DNA from: Nocardioides bruguierae
Lineage (GTDB): Bacteria; Actinomycetota; Actinomycetes; Propionibacteriales; Nocardioidaceae
Direction: 5' to 3'
Length of the DNA: 57,899 nucleotides
Assembly: GCF_023656415.1 (NCBI RefSeq)
Contig: NZ_JAMOIL010000029.1
Span: 1 to 57,899, forward strand
Below the pieces are notes generated by a model, which worked only from the letters and a program-made list of their open reading frames with translations, was not told the origin of the DNA and made no database searches. A program made the translations under genes and the position numbers. Below are positions 23,841 through 31,477 of this stretch, piece after piece (the first letter of the stretch is position 1; every line of letters begins with the position of its first letter).

Positions 23841-24967
23841 GCGCGCTGGAGGTCCGCGCCCAGCCAGCGGGCCAGGTCCTCCAGCTCGGCCTCGACGGCT
23901 GCTCGCACGTCGGCCGACCACGGCGCGTCCTCGTGCACGGCGTCGACCCGGAGCACGCCCTCGGCCGGCTCGTGCCGAGCGTCCACCTTGCCCACGAGGT
24001 CGGCGCCGGCCAGCACGGGCATGGCCCAGTAGCCCCAGCGCCGCTGCGCTGCCGGCTTGTACATCTCCAGCTGGTAGTCGAAGTCCCACAGCTCAGCCAT
24101 CCGCTTGCGGTCCATCACCAGCCGGTCCAGGGGCGAGAGGACGGCGGTGCGCGGCTCGAACCCCGCGCGGACCGACTCCAGGTGCTCCTCGTCGACCTGC
24201 CAGGTGCCGCGGACGCCGTCGACCGCCACCGTGAGCCCGACGGCTCCGACGTCGTGCGGCTCGCCGGGCGTGACGGCGGAGCGGGCCCGGGCCAGGCCGA
24301 GCGCGCGCAGGCGGCGACGGCCCTGCTCGCGACGGGCCTCCTCGAGCGGGACGGGCTCGTCGTCGGGGTAGACCCGCTCTGCCAGGTCCCACAGGCGGTG
24401 CTGACCCGCACGTCCCACGACCGCCACCTCGCCGCGCGCCGCCATCAGGTCCAGCAGTCGCAGCAGCGAGCGGTCGTCGTTCCAGCCCGAGGAGCGCCAG
24501 GCGCGCACGATCGCGCCGCGGGGGAGCGAGGGGGCCGGTAGTGGCCCGTCGCCGCGGAGCGTCTCCAGCACCTCCAGCCGAGCGGCGTCGTTGTCCTCGA
24601 CCCATCCCTCGACCTCCACCTGCCACTCCTTCAGGCTGCCGTCCCGGCCGGCGGGGACGGGCCAGGCGGCCATCTCGGCGGTGTGCAGCCGGACGTCCTC
24701 GGCCGGTCGCGCGAAGCCACCGAGCTCCACCAGCCCGCCCCCGGCCAGCAGGTCGTCCAGTTCCTCGCGGTCGTAGGAGCCGCCGAGCCTCGACCAGAGC
24801 ACCAGGTGCGCGCTGGGGGCGACGTGCGCGGTCGGGTCGAGCTGGAGCACGCCCAGGTGACGCACCACCGTGAGCACGTCGTCGGGACGGGGGGAGTCGA
24901 GCAGCTGCGCGCGCACGCAGACGCGCCGGGCCTCCTGCGGGCTGAGTCGGACGGTGGCTGCGGGCAC
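23816..24967 (-). CDS. YcaQ/AlkX-like winged-helix DNA glycosylase
   Basis: 383 residues. Family features include the N-terminal VRLSPQEARRVCVRAQLL helix, VVRHLGVLQLDPTAHVAPSAHLVLWSRLG in the first winged-helix domain, and, near the C-terminus, VLSPLDRLVMDRKRMAELWDFDYQLEMYKPA, the most conserved block. Members of this family (YcaQ of E. coli, AlkX/AlkZ) remove bulky alkyl bases, including interstrand crosslinks; Streptomyces AlkZ protects against self-made genotoxins. GTG 24967 has a TACGCT box 6 nt upstream. The gene stands alone, so a general repair role is the simplest inference. Confidence 0.85.
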   Translation of the reverse strand: MPAATVRLSPQEARRVCVRAQLLDSPRPDDVLTVVRHLGVLQLDPTAHVAPSAHLVLWSRLGGSYDREELDDLLAGGGLVELGGFARPAEDVRLHTAEMAAWPVPAGRDGSLKEWQVEVEGWVEDNDAARLEVLETLRGDGPLPAPSLPRGAIVRAWRSSGWNDDRSLLRLLDLMAARGEVAVVGRAGQHRLWDLAERVYPDDEPVPLEEARREQGRRRLRALGLARARSAVTPGEPHDVGAVGLTVAVDGVRGTWQVDEEHLESVRAGFEPRTAVLSPLDRLVMDRKRMAELWDFDYQLEMYKPAAQRRWGYWAMPVLAGADLVGKVDARHEPAEGVLRVDAVHEDAPWSADVRAAVEAELEDLARWLGADLQRAQQANCRR

Positions 24968-24973
24968 ACCAGG

Positions 24974-24979
24974 AGCGTA
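24974..24979 (-). promoter_or_regulatory. -10 box (TACGCT) of leaderless YcaQ-like gene
   Basis: On the minus strand TACGCT ends 6 nt before GTG 24967, with no Shine-Dalgarno sequence. Confidence 0.5.
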
Positions 24980-25034
24980 GGCGCGGGCGCCGACGGCGCG
25001 CCGCCGACGGGTCGTGGAGACGCCCGATCCAGAA

Positions 25035-25044
25035 TGTCCGGACA
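25035..25044. promoter_or_regulatory. Candidate GntR operator, distal
   Basis: TGTCCGGACA is a perfect 10-bp palindrome lying 16 bp upstream of the -35 box of the gntR promoter. It closely matches the site at 25078-25087. Confidence 0.55.
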
Positions 25045-25060
25045 AGTGGGGGTCGGCGCC

Positions 25061-25089
25061 TTGCATGCGCCCCCGTATGTCCGTACATT
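25061..25089 (+). promoter_or_regulatory. Promoter of the sulfur operon
   Basis: TTGCAT (25061-25066) and TACATT (25084-25089) are spaced by 17 bp. The predicted start point is near 25096, about 37 nt before the gntR start. Confidence 0.65.
25078..25087. promoter_or_regulatory. Candidate GntR operator, overlapping the -10 box
   Basis: TGTCCGTACA has symmetric TGT/ACA ends and overlaps TACATT. Its centre is 43 bp (about four helical turns) from the distal site. Binding here would block the promoter, which suggests autorepression. Confidence 0.55.
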
Positions 25090-25095
25090 GAGTGT

Positions 25096-25117
25096 CGTAA
25101 CCCCAGAGGGGGTTACG
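25096..25117. promoter_or_regulatory. Perfect palindrome in the sulfur operon 5'UTR
   Basis: CGTAACCCC-AGAG-GGGGTTACG, 9-bp perfect arms, starts at the predicted transcription start and ends next to the Shine-Dalgarno sequence of gntR. The C-tract/G-tract arrangement resembles operators of CsoR/RcnR/CstR repressors. As RNA it would form a hairpin next to the ribosome-binding site. Confidence 0.55.
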
Positions 25118-25132
25118 AGGAAGGGAGAGGGC

Positions 25133-25894
25133 ATGACCGAGCAGACGCTCCGCACCCTGGAACGAGGGGCGGGTCAGCCGTTGTGGATGCAGCTCCAGGG
25201 CGACCTCAACCGGCGCCTCGAGCGCGGGGAGTTCGTGGACGCGTTCCCGGGCGAGATGCAGCTCGTCTCCGACTACGCCGTCAGCCGGCACACCGTCCGG
25301 GCCGCCCTGCGCGCCCTGCGGGAGACCGGCGTGATCGAGTCGGCCCGTGGCCGGCAGCCCCGCGTGGCCGCTCCCCGGATCACCCAGGAGCAGGGGTCGC
25401 TCTACAGCCTGTTCAGCAACGTCGAGTCGACCGGCCACAGCCAGCGCTCCGTCGTCCGCCGCCTCGAGGCCCGCGCCGACGGCGTCGTCGCCAGCCGCCT
25501 CGGCCTGGAGGAGTCCTCCCCGCTCGTCTACCTCGAGCGGGTCCGGCTCATGGACGACGAGCCGCTCGCGCTCGACCGCGTCTGGCTGCCCGCCGACGTC
25601 GCCGCGCCTCTGCTCACCGTCGACCTCTCGGCCACCTCGCTCTACGGGGCCCTCGCGGAGCACTGCGACCTGACCCTGAGCGGTGGCACCGAGCAGGTCC
25701 GCGCGATCGTCCCGTCCGCGGCCGAGCGGGAGCTCCTCGGCATCGGCACCGACGTCGCCGCACTGCACCTCGAGCGCCTGGCCTCCAGCCGCGGCCGGCT
25801 GGTCGAGTTCCGCCGCACCCTCGTGCGCGGCGACCGCTACGCACTCGTCACCGACCTCGGCAGCCCCGACCTGCGCGTCACCACCGGCGCCTGA
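25133..25894 (+). CDS. GntR/UTRA family transcriptional regulator
   Basis: 253 residues. Residues about 15-80 are a GntR winged helix (PLWMQLQGDLNRRLERGEF, then the recognition helix region DYAVSRHTVRAALRALRETG). Residues about 95-250 are a UTRA ligand-binding domain of the HutC type (SSPLVYLERVRLMDDEPLALDRVWLP). ATG 25133 follows GGAAGGGAGAGGG. The gene heads a tight cluster of rhodanese, TauE/SafE and persulfide dioxygenase genes, so it most likely senses a sulfur-related ligand. That is inferred from context only. Confidence 0.87.
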   Translation: MTEQTLRTLERGAGQPLWMQLQGDLNRRLERGEFVDAFPGEMQLVSDYAVSRHTVRAALRALRETGVIESARGRQPRVAAPRITQEQGSLYSLFSNVESTGHSQRSVVRRLEARADGVVASRLGLEESSPLVYLERVRLMDDEPLALDRVWLPADVAAPLLTVDLSATSLYGALAEHCDLTLSGGTEQVRAIVPSAAERELLGIGTDVAALHLERLASSRGRLVEFRRTLVRGDRYALVTDLGSPDLRVTTGA

Positions 25895-25963
25895 GCCCGG
25901 GTCTCCGTCGCCCCCTCCCAACCCACCGTCACCGCACGCCCCGCACCACCCAGGAGGAAGCCC

Positions 25964-26280
25964 ATGACCAGCATCCCGGTCCCCACCGTCGACGTGCACG
26001 AGGCCCTGCGCCTGCACGGCGAGGGGGCACTCCTGCTCGACGTCCGTGAGCCCGACGAGTGGGCCGAGGTCCACGTCGACGGCGCGACCCACCTGCCGCT
26101 CGGGCACCTGGACCCCGCTGACGTCCCCTCCGACCGCCTCGTCGTGGCGTGTGCCGCTCGGGCAACCGCTCCGGCAAGGCCGCGGCCGTCCTCGCCGGGG
26201 CCGGCCACCACGTCGTCAACATGGGCGGCGGCATGATCGCCTGGACCCGGGCGGGCCTGCCCGCGGTCGCCGGGGCCTGA
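25964..26280 (+). pseudogene. Rhodanese, frameshifted at the catalytic loop
   Basis: ATG 25964 follows a good AGGAGGA site and opens a single-domain rhodanese of about 104 residues (LLLDVREPDEWAEVHVDGATHLPLGHLD, cited in part). After residue 62-63 the frame breaks. The expected C-R-S-G-N-R-S-G-K catalytic loop and the C-terminal half (MGGGMIAWTRAGLPAVAGA) are intact but in another frame, from 26152 to TGA 26278-26280. Two extra bases in a GTGTG run (26149-26153) explain the break. The zero-frame product ends at 26236 after 90 residues and lacks the active-site loop. It could be a recent mutation, a base-call error or a -1 frameshift site. Confidence 0.8.
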
Positions 26281-26282
26281 CC

Positions 26283-27197
26283 ATGGACGTCCTCGTGCTC
26301 GTCGTCCTGGGCCTGGCCATCGGCCTGGTCCTGGGCGGCCTCGGTGGCGGAGGCGGTGTGCTCACCGTCCCCGCGCTGGTCCTGGTGGTCGGGCAGTCCG
26401 CCGTCCAGGCCACCGCCAGCAGCCTCGTCGTCGTCGGCGTCGCAGCGCTGGCCGGGGCCGTCGGGCACGCCCGCGCGGGTCGGGTCCGCTGGGGCACGGC
26501 CCTGCTGCTCGGTGCGGCGGGCATCCCCACCGCCTGGCTGGGCGCCTACCTCAGCCACTCCGTGCCCGAGACGTTCCTGCTCCTCGCCTTCTCCGTCCTC
26601 ATGGTCGTCGCGGCCGGCGCGATGGTCCGCGGCTGCCCCTCCTGCATCGAGATCGACCCCGAGGACGCACCCCGCCCGAGCCTGCCGCGGTTCCGCCGTG
26701 GCGCCCGCGCGACCCGGATCGCCGAGGACGTGATCGACACCCCCGTGCCGCTGCGCGTCGGCGAGGGCGCGGAGGCAGCCGAGGCCGGGCAGGTCGCCAC
26801 GGTGACCCGCCCGGCCGTCGAGGCCACGCCCTCCCGTGGCCTGCTCGCCGCCCTGCTCGTCGGCCTCGGGGTCGGCCTGCTGACCGGCTTCCTCGGCGTG
26901 GGTGGCGGCTTCGTCGTCGTCCCCGCCCTGGTCATCGTCATGCGCCTGCCCATGAGCGTGGCCGTCGGCACCTCGCTCGTGGTCGTCGCCCTGAACTCCG
27001 GCACCTCGCTCCTGGCCCGCCTCGGCGGCCTGGACGTCGACTGGGGCGTCGTCGGCCCGTTCGCCGCCACCGCCGTGGTCGGCGTGCTCCTGGGCCGCCG
27101 TGTCGCCGACCGCCTCCCCGCCGCCCGGCTGCGCCACGGCTTCGCCGGACTCCTCGTCCTGGTCGCCGGCGCGACCGCCGTCTCCACCCTCGTCTGA
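26283..27197 (+). CDS. TauE/SafE family sulfite/anion exporter
   Basis: 304 residues with eight or so membrane helices in two halves, each opening with the glycine-rich motif of the family (GGLGGGGGVLTVPALVL at about 18-34 and GFLGVGGGFVVVPALVIV in the second half). The cytoplasmic linker of about 75 residues holds an unusual C-P-S-C pair (C118, C121). ATG 26283 lies two bases after the rhodanese stop. Members export sulfite, sulfoacetate or other organosulfur compounds. In cst-type operons such a protein accompanies a rhodanese and a persulfide dioxygenase, as here. Confidence 0.88.
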   Translation: MDVLVLVVLGLAIGLVLGGLGGGGGVLTVPALVLVVGQSAVQATASSLVVVGVAALAGAVGHARAGRVRWGTALLLGAAGIPTAWLGAYLSHSVPETFLLLAFSVLMVVAAGAMVRGCPSCIEIDPEDAPRPSLPRFRRGARATRIAEDVIDTPVPLRVGEGAEAAEAGQVATVTRPAVEATPSRGLLAALLVGLGVGLLTGFLGVGGGFVVVPALVIVMRLPMSVAVGTSLVVVALNSGTSLLARLGGLDVDWGVVGPFAATAVVGVLLGRRVADRLPAARLRHGFAGLLVLVAGATAVSTLV

Positions 27198-27262
27198 CTC
27201 ATCCCCACACCACACCCGCCACCCGCCGCGCGTCGACGGGCGTCCCCGGAAGGGAACAGCAC

Positions 27263-28651
27263 ATGTACTTCGCCCAGCACTACCTCGACTGCCTCTCCCA
27301 GGCCTCCTACCTCGTCGGTGACGAGACCAGCGGCCAGGCCGTCGTCGTCGACCCGCGCCGCGACGTCTCCGAGTACGTCGAGGACGCCAAGGCCCACGGC
27401 CTCACCATCGTCGGCGTCATCAACACCCACTTCCACGCCGACTTCCTCGCCGGCCACCTCGAGATGGCCGAGGCGACGGGCGCCTGGATCGGGTACGGCG
27501 ACAAGGCCGAGACCGACTACGAGATCCGCGCCTTCGCCGACGGCGAGCGCGTCGCGCTCGGCGGCCCCGACGGCGTGACGCTCCAGATCATGCACACCCC
27601 CGGCCACACGCCGGAGTCGATCAGCGTCCTGGTCTACGAGAAGGGCACGGACGCGACCCCCTACGGTGCGCTGACCGGCGACGCCCTGTTCATCGGCGAC
27701 GTCGGCCGCCCCGACCTGCTCGCCTCCTTCGGCGTCACCGCCCGCGAGCTGGGCGGCATGCTCTACGACTCCGTCCAGCACAAGCTGATGGGCCTGGCCG
27801 ACGAGGTCCGCGTCTTCCCCGCGCACGGTGCCGGCTCGGCCTGCGGCAAGAACCTCTCCACCGAGACGCAGTCGACCATCGGCGAGCAGCGTCGCTTCAA
27901 CTACGCCTGCCAGCCCATGGACGAGCAGACCTTCGTCGACATCGTGACCGCCGGGCAGCCCTCCGCGCCGGAGTACTTCGGCTACGACGCCACGCTCAAC
28001 CGCAAGAACCGGGCCACCTACGACGAGTCCGCCGTCTCCGAGCTGACCTTCGCGCAGGTCACCGAGGCGACCGCCGCGGGTGCCGTGCTGCTCGACACCC
28101 GCGAGCAGGCCGAGTTCGCCGCCGGCCACCTGCGGGGCTCCGTCTCGGTGCCCCTGGACGGTCGCTTCGCGGAGACCGCCGGCATGCTCCTCACGCCGCA
28201 CGACGAGATCGTCGTCGTCGCGCCGGAGGGCCACGAGTCCGAGGCCGTCACCCGTCTGGCCCGCATCGGGTTCGACGGTGTCGTCGGCTACCTCACCGAC
28301 GTCGAGGACGTCCTCACCGAGGCCGAGGACGTCTGCGTCGGCCACGCGAGCCGTCTCACGCCCGCCCAGCTGGACGAGGCGCTGGCCGACCCGGGCCGCG
28401 AGGTCGTCCTGGTCGACGTCCGCAACACCGGCGAGACCGAGGCCGGCGGCGTCGAGGGCGCGGTCAACATCCCGCTGGCCGAGCTGCGCCGCCGGGTCGA
28501 CGAGGTCCCGCGCGACAAGGCCGTCGTCGTCTACTGCGCCGGCGGCTGGCGCTCCTCGGTGGCCGCCTCCTACCTGCGCAGCGAGGGTTTCGCGGACGTC
28601 TCCGACATCCTCGGCGGCTTCAACGCGATCGACACGATGGCCCAGGCCTGA
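27263..28651 (+). CDS. CstB-like persulfide dioxygenase-rhodanese fusion
   Basis: 462 residues. Residues about 1-245 are a metallo-beta-lactamase-fold persulfide dioxygenase with THFHADF (55-61), H65, the HTPGHTPES block (about 112) and GDALFIGDVGRPDLL. Residues about 262-350 form a rhodanese domain whose active-site loop reads VVAPEGHE, without cysteine. Residues about 360-455 form a second rhodanese with catalytic C425 in CAGGWRS. The three-part layout matches CstB of staphylococci, which oxidises low-molecular-weight persulfides and transfers sulfane sulfur to sulfite. ATG 27263 follows GAAGGGAAC. It is the last gene of the operon before a hairpin. Confidence 0.92.
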   Translation: MYFAQHYLDCLSQASYLVGDETSGQAVVVDPRRDVSEYVEDAKAHGLTIVGVINTHFHADFLAGHLEMAEATGAWIGYGDKAETDYEIRAFADGERVALGGPDGVTLQIMHTPGHTPESISVLVYEKGTDATPYGALTGDALFIGDVGRPDLLASFGVTARELGGMLYDSVQHKLMGLADEVRVFPAHGAGSACGKNLSTETQSTIGEQRRFNYACQPMDEQTFVDIVTAGQPSAPEYFGYDATLNRKNRATYDESAVSELTFAQVTEATAAGAVLLDTREQAEFAAGHLRGSVSVPLDGRFAETAGMLLTPHDEIVVVAPEGHESEAVTRLARIGFDGVVGYLTDVEDVLTEAEDVCVGHASRLTPAQLDEALADPGREVVLVDVRNTGETEAGGVEGAVNIPLAELRRRVDEVPRDKAVVVYCAGGWRSSVAASYLRSEGFADVSDILGGFNAIDTMAQA

Positions 28652-28668
28652 GGACCCGAGCGCGCCCT

Positions 28669-28702
28669 GCCCCGTCCGGTGCTGTGACCACCGTGACGGG
28701 GC
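28669..28702 (+). terminator. Terminator of the sulfur operon
   Basis: An inverted repeat GCCCCGTC-CGGTG with complement CACCG-T-GACGGGGC (one bulged T, 7-nt loop), 17 nt after the stop codon. Confidence 0.75.
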
Positions 28703-28797
28703 CGGGGCGACGACGGATGTAGGCCAGTCGTGGCACCCTGGGGAGGCGGCACCGTGCCTCGCGCCCCCGGTCCCGCCGCAACCTCCCCCCGAGCACG

Positions 28798-29091
28798 ATG
28801 ACGGAACCGATGACGCCCGAGAACCACCTGCCCGACCAGGCCCGCCGCACCGCCTCGCCGACCTTCCCGCCGGCGCACGACCGGCTGCTGCCGCACGACA
28901 CCGTCGGCAGGGGAGTCCCCGACCTCGTCCCGCCCGCCTGGGAGCGTGAGCACCTCATGACGCTCGCCCGCACCGTGCCCGCCGGGCGCGTGCGTCGCTC
29001 CCGGCTCCCGCGGTTCCTGTGGGTCGTCCCGGCGCTCGCGGTGGCCGCCGCCGTGGGGCTCGTGGCCGTCTCCCTCTCCACGCAGGGCTGA
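28798..29091 (+). CDS. Predicted tail-anchored membrane protein (97 aa)
   Basis: The first 70 residues are hydrophilic and proline-rich. A basic patch (RVRRSRLPR) is followed by one hydrophobic helix (FLWVVPALAVAAAVGLVAVSL) and a four-residue end. This suggests a cytoplasmic domain held by a C-terminal anchor. No family is recognised. ATG 28798 has no clear Shine-Dalgarno sequence; ATG 28810 is an alternative. It follows the sulfur operon terminator and converges on a GNAT gene. Confidence 0.5.
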   Translation: MTEPMTPENHLPDQARRTASPTFPPAHDRLLPHDTVGRGVPDLVPPAWEREHLMTLARTVPAGRVRRSRLPRFLWVVPALAVAAAVGLVAVSLSTQG

Positions 29092-29110
29092 CCAGGGCCG
29101 GCCAGGGCCG

Positions 29111-29701
29111 TCAGGACACCGCCCACTCCTCGGCCAGCAGCGCGTAGGCGCAGCCGTCGACCCAGCCCCGGGTGCGGTGCAGGGAGTCCGCGCGCCCGAC
29201 GCCCTCGCGGCGCATCCCGACCCGTTCCATCAGCCGCCACGAGGCGGTGTTGTCGGCGAAGCAGGACGCCGTGACCCGGCGGGCGCCGAGGTCGGCGAAG
29301 GCGACGCCCAGCGCGGCCTGGACGGCCTCGGTGGCCAGGCCCTGCCCCTGCGCGGCCGGGTCGAGCACCCAGCCGAGCTCCACCTCGCAGCCCCGCGCCT
29401 GCTGCCGCACCTCGGCCTGGCCCCACCCGTCGCGCACGGCGAGCATGAGGTCGCCCACGACGCGCTCGTCCGCGCGCCGCACCACCACCAGCACCTGCGC
29501 CAGCCGCTCGGGCCGCGCGAAGCGCTCGGCGTAGTCGCTGGCCTCGTCCGCGGCCCAGCCGATCCACTCCGTGACCTCCGGCAGGCGACGGAAGGCCCAG
29601 GTCGCGGCGGTGTCGGCGGTCGTGGCCGGGCGCAGCAGCAGCCGGTCGGTGAGCAGCGGCCACGAGCGGCACGTGCCGAGGCCGGGGGCACCTGCGGTCA
29701 T
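29111..29701 (-). CDS. RimJ/RimL-type GNAT acetyltransferase
   Basis: 196 residues. The N-terminal LLTDRLLLRPATTADTAATW strand and helix, the GCEVELGWVLDPAAQGQGLATEAVQAAL acetyl-CoA block (about 105-132, cited in part), and NTASWRLMERVGMRREG near the end identify the RimJ/RimL-like branch, which acetylates protein N-termini or small molecules. ATG 29701 has GGGAGGA 7 nt upstream. It is divergent from hisE. The substrate is unknown. Confidence 0.87.
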   Translation of the reverse strand: MTAGAPGLGTCRSWPLLTDRLLLRPATTADTAATWAFRRLPEVTEWIGWAADEASDYAERFARPERLAQVLVVVRRADERVVGDLMLAVRDGWGQAEVRQQARGCEVELGWVLDPAAQGQGLATEAVQAALGVAFADLGARRVTASCFADNTASWRLMERVGMRREGVGRADSLHRTRGWVDGCAYALLAEEWAVS

Positions 29702-29766
29702 GGCCGCATCCTCCCGGCGCCGTCTCGCGCCTTCAACACGATTCCGGGCCGGGGCCGGTGACGGCC

Positions 29767-29772
29767 TAGGCT
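29767..29772 (+). promoter_or_regulatory. -10 box (TAGGCT) of hisE
   Basis: TAGGCT ends 8 nt before the GTG start of hisE. No Shine-Dalgarno sequence lies between, so a leaderless transcript is likely. Confidence 0.5.
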
Positions 29773-29780
29773 GGGGGATC

Positions 29781-30044
29781 GTGAAGACGTTCGAGCAGCT
29801 CTGGGACGAGCTGACCGAGAAGGCCCAGACCCGCCCCGCGGGTTCCGGCACCGTGGCCGAGCTCGACGCCGGCGTCCACTTCATCGGCAAGAAGCTGGTG
29901 GAGGAGGCGGCGGAGTCGTGGATGGCGGCCGAGCACGAGGGCAAGGAGCGTGCCGCCGAGGAGATCAGCCAGCTGCTCTACCACGCGCAGTGCATGATGC
30001 TGGCCGCCGGCATCGACCTCGACGACGTCTACGCGCACCTCTGA
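29781..30044 (+). CDS. hisE: Phosphoribosyl-ATP pyrophosphatase
   Basis: Eighty-seven residues, the usual length of a stand-alone HisE. It hydrolyses phosphoribosyl-ATP to phosphoribosyl-AMP, the second step of histidine synthesis. The MazG-like metal-binding helices are visible as KKLVEEAAESWMAA and RAAEEISQLLYHAQ. GTG 29781 is set by the -10 box and the family N-terminus. hisG follows after 29 bp, a pairing common in actinobacteria. Confidence 0.94.
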   Translation: MKTFEQLWDELTEKAQTRPAGSGTVAELDAGVHFIGKKLVEEAAESWMAAEHEGKERAAEEISQLLYHAQCMMLAAGIDLDDVYAHL

Positions 30045-30073
30045 GCGCGGCACCCGAGAACAGAAGGCCCGAC

Positions 30074-30922
30074 ATGTCCCTCCTCCGCGTCGCCGTCCCC
30101 AACAAGGGGGCGCTCTCCCAGGCGGCCTCCGAGATCCTCCGCGAGGGCGGCTACCGCCAGCGCGAGGACTCCAAGCAGCTGACGCTCGTGGACGCCGAGA
30201 ACGGCGTCGAGTTCTTCTACCTGCGCCCCCGCGACATCGCCCTCTACGTCGGCGAGGGCACCCTGGACGTCGGCATCACCGGCCGCGACCTGCTGGCCGA
30301 CTCCGGCGCCAAGACCGAGGAGGTGCGCGGCCTCGGCTTCGGAGCCAGCACCTTCCGCTTCGCCGGACCCGCGGGCCGCTACTCGGACCTCTCCGAGCTC
30401 GCCGGCCTGCGGATCGCGACCTCCTACACCGGCGTGGTGGAAGCCTTCCTCCAGCAGCGCGGCATCGAGGCCACCGTGACCCGCCTCGACGGTGCGGTCG
30501 AGACCTCGATCCAGCTGGGCGTCGCCGACGTCATCGCCGACGTCGTGGAGACCGGCTCGACGCTGCGCCGCGCCGGCCTGGAGACCTTCGGGGACGTCAT
30601 CCTCGAGTCCGAGGCCGTGCTCATCACGCGCACCGGCGACGTGCCCGCCGGCTTCGCCGTCTTCGAGCGGCGCATCGAGGGCGTCCTGCGGGCCCGCAGC
30701 TACGTGATGATGGACTACGACATCCCCACCGAGAAGCTGACCGACGCCGTCCGGCTCACGCCCGGCTTCGAGTCGCCCACGGTGGCGCCGCTGCACCGCG
30801 ACGGCTGGTCGGCCGTCCGCGTCATGGTCCCCCGTGACGGCTCCCAGCGCCTCATGGACGAGCTCTACGAGGTGGGCGCCCGCGGCATCCTCCTCACCGG
30901 CATCCATGCCTGCCGCCTCTGA
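30074..30922 (+). CDS. hisG: ATP phosphoribosyltransferase, long form
   Basis: 282 residues. It catalyses the first, feedback-controlled step of histidine synthesis. It is the long form: two catalytic lobes (LLRVAVPNKGALS at the N-terminus, VADVIADVVETGSTLRRAGL forming the PRPP-binding loop at about 153-172) plus a C-terminal regulatory ACT-like domain of about 75 residues that binds histidine (WSAVRVMVPRDGSQRLMDEL). ATG 30074 follows AGAAGG. The gene overlaps the next one by 17 bp. Confidence 0.95.
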   Translation: MSLLRVAVPNKGALSQAASEILREGGYRQREDSKQLTLVDAENGVEFFYLRPRDIALYVGEGTLDVGITGRDLLADSGAKTEEVRGLGFGASTFRFAGPAGRYSDLSELAGLRIATSYTGVVEAFLQQRGIEATVTRLDGAVETSIQLGVADVIADVVETGSTLRRAGLETFGDVILESEAVLITRTGDVPAGFAVFERRIEGVLRARSYVMMDYDIPTEKLTDAVRLTPGFESPTVAPLHRDGWSAVRVMVPRDGSQRLMDELYEVGARGILLTGIHACRL

Positions 30923-31418
30923 CGTCCCGGACGCCGGCAGCGCCGGCGTCCCGGGCGAGGAGCCGATCGACCACGACCGGCTCGGGCCGACGCTCCCGCA
31001 CACCTGGCGGCCGCTGGGCGTGCGGATCATGGCCGTGGCGCTGAGCATCGCGTTCGGCGTCGTCTTCGTGGTCGCCTGGTTCACGCTCTCGCCCGAGGCC
31101 CAGGCGGCGTTCCACTGGCGCCACGCACTCACCCTGTTCCTGATGGCGGTGGCGGGCCTCGTCCTGCTCCACGCGCTGATCCGGTGCCGGGTGACCGCGA
31201 CCCGCGAGTGCGTCGTGGTCGTCAACGGCTACCGCCGCCACGAGCTGGCCTGGGAGCAGGTCGTCAACGTCTCGATGGCCCCCGGCGCTCCGTGGGTCAC
31301 CCTCGACCTCTCCGACGGCCGCACGCTGGGTGCGATGGGCATCCAGGGCGTCGACGGGGCGCGGGCCGCCCGGGCGACGCGCGACCTGCGCGCGATCGCG
31401 ACCGAGCTCACCCGCTGA
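30906..31418 (+). CDS. PH-domain membrane protein
   Basis: 170 residues. A hydrophilic N-terminus of about 40 residues is followed by two membrane helices (IMAVALSIAFGVVFVVAWF and LTLFLMAVAGLVLLHALI) and a C-terminal bacterial PH-like domain (RCRVTATRECVVVVNGYRRHELAW, with VNVSMAPGAPWVTLDLSDGR, cited in parts). Small proteins of this kind commonly follow hisG in actinobacteria; their role is unknown. ATG 30906 lies inside the end of hisG, so translation is coupled. Confidence 0.82.
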   Translation: MPAASDVPDAGSAGVPGEEPIDHDRLGPTLPHTWRPLGVRIMAVALSIAFGVVFVVAWFTLSPEAQAAFHWRHALTLFLMAVAGLVLLHALIRCRVTATRECVVVVNGYRRHELAWEQVVNVSMAPGAPWVTLDLSDGRTLGAMGIQGVDGARAARATRDLRAIATELTR

Positions 31419-31477
31419 CTGCAGGGCTGACCCAGCGCTGACCCCGGGCTGCCCGTGCGGGGAGCGGGGGAGCGCCG

